64,000 nt of DNA from the NCBI RefSeq assembly GCF_949769225.1, contig NZ_CATKPB010000004.1, one strand, 5' to 3'. The notes below the pieces were generated by a model that was not told the DNA's origin, ran no database searches, and saw only the letters and a list, made by a program, of their open reading frames with translations. Origin of the DNA: Peptoniphilus_A genitalis. GTDB lineage: Bacteria > Bacillota > Clostridia > Tissierellales > Peptoniphilaceae. The translations under genes were made by a program, and so were the position numbers. The number at the start of each line of letters is the position of its first letter. Position 1 is the first letter of the stretch. Below, piece by piece: positions 59,769 through 64,000 of this stretch.

Positions 59769-60060
59769 TATCTTTTACATTAAATTTATTGAATTAAAAT
59801 TCTTTTTCTATTTATAGTTACTTATTTTTCTCCTGCCATGGAAATCAAAAATTTTTATAACATAGTCCTTCCCTTGATCCATTTAAATTTTGAAAATTTA
59901 TGAAATCCTTTTTATAGGGGTCTTTATTAAATAATTTTTCGCCAATAAATTTTTATATATAGTAAGAAAAATCTTTTTAAAGAAACTATTAGTAAAAAAG
60001 ATTTTTCTTATCATAAAAAGTGTTCATCCTTCGCCTAATTAACAAGCTTCCTTTATAATT
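59769..60060. other. AT-rich intergenic region
   Basis: No coding sequence recognised. Its end holds the TTATAAT -10-like box (60073-60079) for the LRR gene. Confidence 0.5.
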
Positions 60061-60123
60061 TTTAGTCCTTATGTTATAATATATATAAGAAAAATTTTTA
60101 ATTAGGGGGAGGACGTACATAAT

Positions 60124-60717
60124 ATGGAAAAACCTTGGGAGTTTGATGATTTTATTTTTGACGGCGATGTTTTAAAGGGAATGACAAGAAAGGGCAAAGA
60201 CAAAATCAAAAATGAAGAATTATTTGATATGGTAGTGCCTACTGAAGGACCTGACGGAACTAAGATCAGAGTAATTGGAGAACAATGCTTCTTTAGAAGA
60301 AAGCTTAACTCTGTTGTAATTCCTGAAACTGTAGAAGAAATCCAATACGAAGCTTTTGGTGTTAACAACCTTACTGAATTAGAAATTCCTGATTCAGTTA
60401 AAAAGATTGATGCTTATGCTTTCTACAGAAACAAATTAACTGACGTTAAGTTACCAGAAGAAGTTGAATTTATCGGTGACAATGCTTTCTCACTAAACCA
60501 AATCGGTGAAATTGATTTTCCTGAAACAGTAGAATTCATTGGTGTAAGTGCTTTCTACAAGAACAACCTTACAGAAGTAAACTTACCTAAGAACATTAAG
60601 GAAATCGACATGTATGCATTCAGAAAGAATAACATTCATGAAGTTCAAGTTCCAGCTGGTATGGAAAAACTTGACAATAGAGCTTTCGAAGAAAACACTG
60701 TTGTTAAAGAAGCTTAA
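60124..60717 (+). CDS. Cytoplasmic BspA-type leucine-rich repeat protein
   Basis: A 197-residue protein made of about five 23-residue LRR_5 repeats from residue 45 on, each with a VxIPxxVxxIxxxAF-like core. Such repeats usually occur in large secreted proteins, but there is no signal peptide, wall anchor or membrane segment here, so it should stay in the cytoplasm. The first 40 residues are a charged cap. The ribosome-binding site GGGGGAGG is 11 bases from the ATG, which is long. Single gene with terminator. Confidence 0.82.
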   Translation: MEKPWEFDDFIFDGDVLKGMTRKGKDKIKNEELFDMVVPTEGPDGTKIRVIGEQCFFRRKLNSVVIPETVEEIQYEAFGVNNLTELEIPDSVKKIDAYAFYRNKLTDVKLPEEVEFIGDNAFSLNQIGEIDFPETVEFIGVSAFYKNNLTEVNLPKNIKEIDMYAFRKNNIHEVQVPAGMEKLDNRAFEENTVVKEA

Positions 60718-60727
60718 TATTAATTAT

Positions 60728-60756
60728 AAACTGTTGCTTTGGGCAACAGTTTTTTA
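60728..60756 (+). terminator. Terminator of the LRR gene
   Basis: 10-bp stem AAACTGTTGC/GCAACAGTTT with T6. Confidence 0.9.
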
Positions 60757-60783
60757 TTGCATTTTTACAATTGCAAATTAAAC

Positions 60784-60812
60784 AAAAAAACTGTCAGACT
60801 TCTGACAGTTTT
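60784..60812 (-). terminator. Terminator of the ornithine cyclodeaminase-like gene
   Basis: Minus-strand 11-bp stem AAACTGTCAGA/TCTGACAGTTT with T run. Confidence 0.88.
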
Positions 60813-60822
60813 CTAATTTATT

Positions 60823-61821
60823 TTACATTTCTATTTTTGTGCCTATTACCTTTTCCTTAGCAAGTTGGTAAATCTTTTCGCCTGCCACAAGGTCTAGGCC
60901 TGCGAAGCCAACAGTCTTGAACCAAGTTATCTCTTCCTTTGACTCTCTTCCCACTTCTCTTCCAAGTAGGAGATCACCAAGTTCGTGAGCAACTTTCTCT
61001 TTAGAAATTTTTCCTTCCTTCATCGGGATGATAACATCCCCTGCTTCTTCAATTACACCTTCCTTTGTATCAGTGAAAATCTTGCCAGCCCTCACCAAAA
61101 GCTCTGGAGGAGTTTCCTGCATATCAGGAGTGTAAGACCCAACGCTATTTACATGGACACCCTTCTTGACCATAGTGCCATCAAATACAGGCTTCTTAGA
61201 AGTGGTAACAGTAGTTATTATGTCCACCTCTTCTAAGACTTCATCAAGCTCTTTAATTGCAAGTATCTTTGCCCCGTAGCCTTTTAATTTTTCATTCATT
61301 TCTTTGGCGAAGACCTCTGCCCTCTCGTAGTTTACATCAAAAACGTAGGCCTCTTCTATATCTCTTACTGCAAGGACTGCCTCAAGCTGAGTCCCAGCTT
61401 GACCGCCTGTTCCTATTAAGAGAAAAGATTTTGCATCCTCATTGGATAAGACCTCTGTTGCTGCACCTGACACTGCCCCAGTCCTTAGTCTTGTGAGGAT
61501 TGTTCCATCGATGATTGCCTTTACAAATCCATTATCCTTATCGATTAAAATCATTGTTGATGGAGATGTAACAAGTCCCTTCTCAATGTTGTCTGGATAG
61601 ATGTCAATTATCTTCATGCCAAGGGCATTCTTGTCCTTGATGAAGCCCGGCATAAAAATTGCAGTGCTTGATGAGTCTTTGTCTACATCAATTACAGTCC
61701 TTAGAGGTATGTCTGACCCTCCGTCGCTGTAATTTTTTAGGGCTTCCTTGTCTGCCTCAATTATATCTTTGATGTCAACTGCCTTTAAAATATCTTCTTC
61801 CCTTAAAATTAATATTTCCAT
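60823..61821 (-). CDS. Ornithine cyclodeaminase/mu-crystallin family protein
   Basis: A 332-residue NAD(P)-binding enzyme. The Rossmann loop is LIGTGGQAGTQLEAV near 135, with ILTRLRTGAVSGAA just before it and the conserved VNSVGSYTPDMQE near 225. The family includes ornithine cyclodeaminase, alanine dehydrogenase and related imine reductases, which cannot be told apart here. Gap of 28 bp to the acyltransferase gene upstream on the same strand. Confidence 0.88.
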   Translation of the reverse strand: MEILILREEDILKAVDIKDIIEADKEALKNYSDGGSDIPLRTVIDVDKDSSSTAIFMPGFIKDKNALGMKIIDIYPDNIEKGLVTSPSTMILIDKDNGFVKAIIDGTILTRLRTGAVSGAATEVLSNEDAKSFLLIGTGGQAGTQLEAVLAVRDIEEAYVFDVNYERAEVFAKEMNEKLKGYGAKILAIKELDEVLEEVDIITTVTTSKKPVFDGTMVKKGVHVNSVGSYTPDMQETPPELLVRAGKIFTDTKEGVIEEAGDVIIPMKEGKISKEKVAHELGDLLLGREVGRESKEEITWFKTVGFAGLDLVAGEKIYQLAKEKVIGTKIEM

Positions 61822-61849
61822 AATTACCTACTTTCTTTATCCTTAGTTT

Positions 61850-62902
61850 TTATAAAATTCTCAAGTTTAATTTCTTTCTTATAGACCTCAAGATTATAGA
61901 AGTTAAAAGAGAAATAATAAAAATCCCCATAATTTCTAGGATGCTAACTAGGACCTTACTTAGGCCAGCAAAGTTTACATAAGTTAGCCCACGGCTGCCC
62001 AAAAAGTCCAGAAAGACCAAGTGGATTATAAAAATCACAAAAATATTTTCAGAAACTATCCTTAGAAAAGTCTTTAGCTTTTGACTTTCGATTTTCGCCT
62101 TCATGCATAGGGCAAAAAGTGAATAGGCCAGACCAAAGATCAAGATGTTGTTGCCTTCCCAGGCGTAGAGGTTTAAGCCTTCCCCACTCATCTTAATTAC
62201 ACTTAAGACCAAGAGGATATAAGATGCGAGAAAAATCAAAAAATAAAAACCTGCTTTCCTGTCAAGAATTTTGGACTTATACTTTTTAAAATATCCTCCC
62301 AAAAGAGCAAACATGACATAGTTGTAGGCCCCGCTAAGTTCATAAAACTTTAGGATTTTAAAAATCCTTATATTAAAGACTGTTATTGCAAAATTTATTG
62401 TAAGCGAAATTATAATCCAAATTCCCAAAATATATTTTAATTGGCCCTCTTCCTTCTTCACAAGAAAATTCCCAAGAGGAGCAAAAATATAGATAAAAAT
62501 TATTATAAAAATATAGTAAAGGTGGTTTTTAAAGTTCCCATCTAAGATGTCGGATATCATGGCACCAAGTTCAAGGGGCTTGTGGTAGTGGAAAATTGTA
62601 GAAAGGCAGGACAAAGTTCTGTAAAATATTTCTGCTAAAATAAAGTAAATGAAAAATTTTATAACCTGTCTTGCAACTTTCTCATAAGATATCTCGCCTC
62701 TTGTGTAGAGAAGATAACCACTTGCCATGCAGAAGGCTGGAACGCAAAACCTAAAGAAGGATCCCGCAAATAAAAAATATTTCCAGGTCATAGTCCCCAT
62801 GTCGTAGGCTGATCCAGGTGCAAGGACGTGGATTGCAATAGTTGCCATTATAGCAAAGAATTTTATTAAATCTATTTTATAATCTCTGGTGAACTCCTTC
62901 AT
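61850..62902 (-). CDS. Acyltransferase 3 family membrane protein
   Basis: A 350-residue polytopic protein with about ten hydrophobic segments, opening with IDLIKFFAIMATIAIHVL, where the histidine and preceding acidic residue are typical of O-acetyltransferases such as OafA/WecH. A second signature, RFCVPAFCMASGYLLY, is near 52. It would modify a cell-surface polymer. There is no fused SGNH domain. Confidence 0.87.
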   Translation of the reverse strand: MKEFTRDYKIDLIKFFAIMATIAIHVLAPGSAYDMGTMTWKYFLFAGSFFRFCVPAFCMASGYLLYTRGEISYEKVARQVIKFFIYFILAEIFYRTLSCLSTIFHYHKPLELGAMISDILDGNFKNHLYYIFIIIFIYIFAPLGNFLVKKEEGQLKYILGIWIIISLTINFAITVFNIRIFKILKFYELSGAYNYVMFALLGGYFKKYKSKILDRKAGFYFLIFLASYILLVLSVIKMSGEGLNLYAWEGNNILIFGLAYSLFALCMKAKIESQKLKTFLRIVSENIFVIFIIHLVFLDFLGSRGLTYVNFAGLSKVLVSILEIMGIFIISLLTSIILRSIRKKLNLRIL

Positions 62903-63310
62903 ACTAACTCCTTAAATAATTTTAATTTAATTTTATCATATAGGCAGCCTTTTACAATGAAGGACTATAAAGTTTTTATCAATATGCTTTGATTCTATGT
63001 CTTTAAAATTTTTCTTAATACTTTGCTCTGTATTTTAAAATATTTTATTTCAATACTTGTCCCAATTCCTTTAAATTTTTGAAACTATTTTATTCCCTAT
63101 AAAAATTTTTCCTTATTAGCTTTATGAATTATTAACTTCTTGCATTTTACGAATTACTAATAAATTCTGATTTTACTAACTACAAACTTTTTATGGCTTT
63201 CAAACTACGAACTTTTTATTGTTTTCAAATTACTAATTTATTATTTTCAACAATTATTAACTCCTAAAGTCTCCATACTCAAAAAAATTTCCACACAAGA
63301 AAGGCAAACA
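62903..63310. repeat. Gene-free region with degenerate tandem repeats
   Basis: No coding sequence. About 63130-63260 contains loosely repeated units of some 25 bases; two adjacent minus-strand copies read ATAAAAAGTTYGTAGTT plus a variable tail. The remainder is AT-rich. Confidence 0.5.
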
Positions 63311-63336
63311 AAAAAGACGCCGATCTCTCGACGCCT
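63311..63336 (-). terminator. Terminator of the dehydratase subunit gene
   Basis: Minus-strand GC-rich stem GGCGTCGA/TCGGCGTC (two G-U pairs), four-base loop, T6. Confidence 0.85.
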
Positions 63337-63351
63337 TAAAATTTTATTTTA

Positions 63352-64000
63352 TTACATTCTATTAAGTTGAACCATTTCTTCAAATGTTTCAAGTTGAGTC
63401 TTAGCTTGACCGAAGTCAGTCATTTGTTGGTCATAACCAAGTTTGATTAGTGGAATACCAGCTTTTTCATAAGCTTGTTTTAATGATGGATATTCCATTT
63501 CTTCTGTGTCGTTGAATGTCATCATGAATACTAGACAACCATCAGCATCGTTATCAACTGCTAGGTCAACAACATATTTTGGTCTCTTCCAAATGTCTGG
63601 GTCGTAAAGAATTGGATCTTCGTCCATTCTTGCGAATTGGTCAGCAAGTGCCATGTATGGATCTTCGATTGAAGTATCAACATCAACCTTAAATCCTCTT
63701 GATTCACTTGCAACGTCATCTGCAACTACACAGATATTGAAGTCGTCAAGTACTTGAAGAAGTGCAGGGTTATCAGTGATAACACCAGAAGTTACTACTC
63801 TTGGTCCCTTGCATTCTTCTTTTGGCATAGCCTTAAGTGCTTCAATAAGTTCTTTTAACATCTTGTTGTGTTCGTCTTTTAGCATGTGGTGTGATGCCTT
63901 AAGAACGTTACTTCTATCAGATGCCTTAATTGTTTGTGAATAGTCTCCACATAGTTTGACAAATTCTCTCTTAAGAGCTCTGTTTTCGTTGTAAACTTCG
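63352..64000 (-). CDS. 2-hydroxyacyl-CoA dehydratase subunit (HgdB/FldC family, 3' part)
   Basis: C-terminal 215 or so residues of a subunit of the radical 2-hydroxyacyl-CoA dehydratases, which remove water from (R)-2-hydroxyglutaryl-CoA or similar substrates. The gene runs off the right edge; the ATG at 63885 is internal because the frame and family similarity continue to base 64000. Visible family blocks are RVVTSGVITDNP and DDVASESRGF, and the later AVDNDADGCLVFMMTFNDTEEMEY region. With GltS and the Na+-pump beta subunit it fits glutamate fermentation via 2-hydroxyglutarate, but exact substrate is open. Confidence 0.88.
   Translation of the reverse strand, partial: EVYNENRALKREFVKLCGDYSQTIKASDRSNVLKASHHMLKDEHNKMLKELIEALKAMPKEECKGPRVVTSGVITDNPALLQVLDDFNICVVADDVASESRGFKVDVDTSIEDPYMALADQFARMDEDPILYDPDIWKRPKYVVDLAVDNDADGCLVFMMTFNDTEEMEYPSLKQAYEKAGIPLIKLGYDQQMTDFGQAKTQLETFEEMVQLNRM

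Noticed and set aside
1..64000. CRISPR array or tRNA genes
   Set aside because: No regularly spaced identical repeats and no cloverleaf-like GC-rich 75-base segments were seen by eye.

Overview
The window is a 64 kb stretch of an AT-rich, low-GC Gram-positive anaerobe. The gene content fits the Peptoniphilaceae (Peptoniphilus, Anaerococcus and relatives): SLH-domain surface protein, flavodiiron protein, rubrerythrin and thiol peroxidase for oxygen defence, sodium-pump decarboxylase subunits, a 2-hydroxyacyl-CoA dehydratase subunit and a GltS glutamate carrier. The last three together suggest glutamate fermentation through the hydroxyglutarate pathway. The genus is inferred from gene families, not proven. 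No rRNA, tRNA, CRISPR array or intact insertion sequence was seen.

Layout. 1-3 kb: end of a TtcA-like gene, flavodiiron protein, an AT-rich gene-poor gap, Spx/ArsC-like protein. 3-8 kb (minus): ClC transporter, MATE exporter and NAD(P)HX epimerase. 8-13 kb (plus): AraC regulator, an MBOAT/SGNH O-acyltransferase pair, LysR regulator and PAP2 phosphatase. 13-20 kb (minus): three little-known genes (acidic protein, C39-like protein, DUF4130 protein), NptA phosphate transporter, MFS transporter, GNAT enzyme and an XRE pair. 20-24 kb: a DtxR-regulated metal ABC operon with a consensus promoter and an operator on its start site. 24-28 kb: small enzymes, with a 155-bp partial duplication of an SDR gene. 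28-30 kb: the SLH surface protein, whose promoter has eight C residues between -35 and -10. 30-36 kb: PadR/DUF2812 operon with paired operators, membrane-anchored methyltransferase, MgtC and an orphan AbrB-type regulator. 36-41.6 kb: a two-component/ABC cassette beside a dead serine recombinase. 41.7-44 kb: a flavoprotein that seems to start at ATT, then the decarboxylase beta subunit and a 41-residue partner. 44-51 kb: paralogous lipoproteins, a dead IS110 transposase, rubrerythrin, thiol peroxidase, RlmH, ZIP transporter, metallopeptidase and cardiolipin synthase. 51-56.8 kb: TypA, a candidate structured RNA, HisRS and GltS. 56.8-64 kb: aldehyde dehydrogenase, DUF2975/XRE operon, cytoplasmic LRR protein, ornithine cyclodeaminase-like enzyme, acyltransferase 3 and the dehydratase subunit.

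Most of the window is ordinary chromosome. The strongest unusual signals are the poly-C promoter of the surface protein (a classic phase-variation layout), a hairpin hiding the ribosome-binding site of the acyltransferase operon, the ATT-start flavoprotein, a metal permease with its own DNA-binding-like tail, and the candidate RNA between hisS and typA. Accessory scars (recombinase, IS110, possible IS30, SDR duplication) lie at roughly 24-27 kb and 36-45.5 kb. All calls come from reading the sequence; no database search was run.
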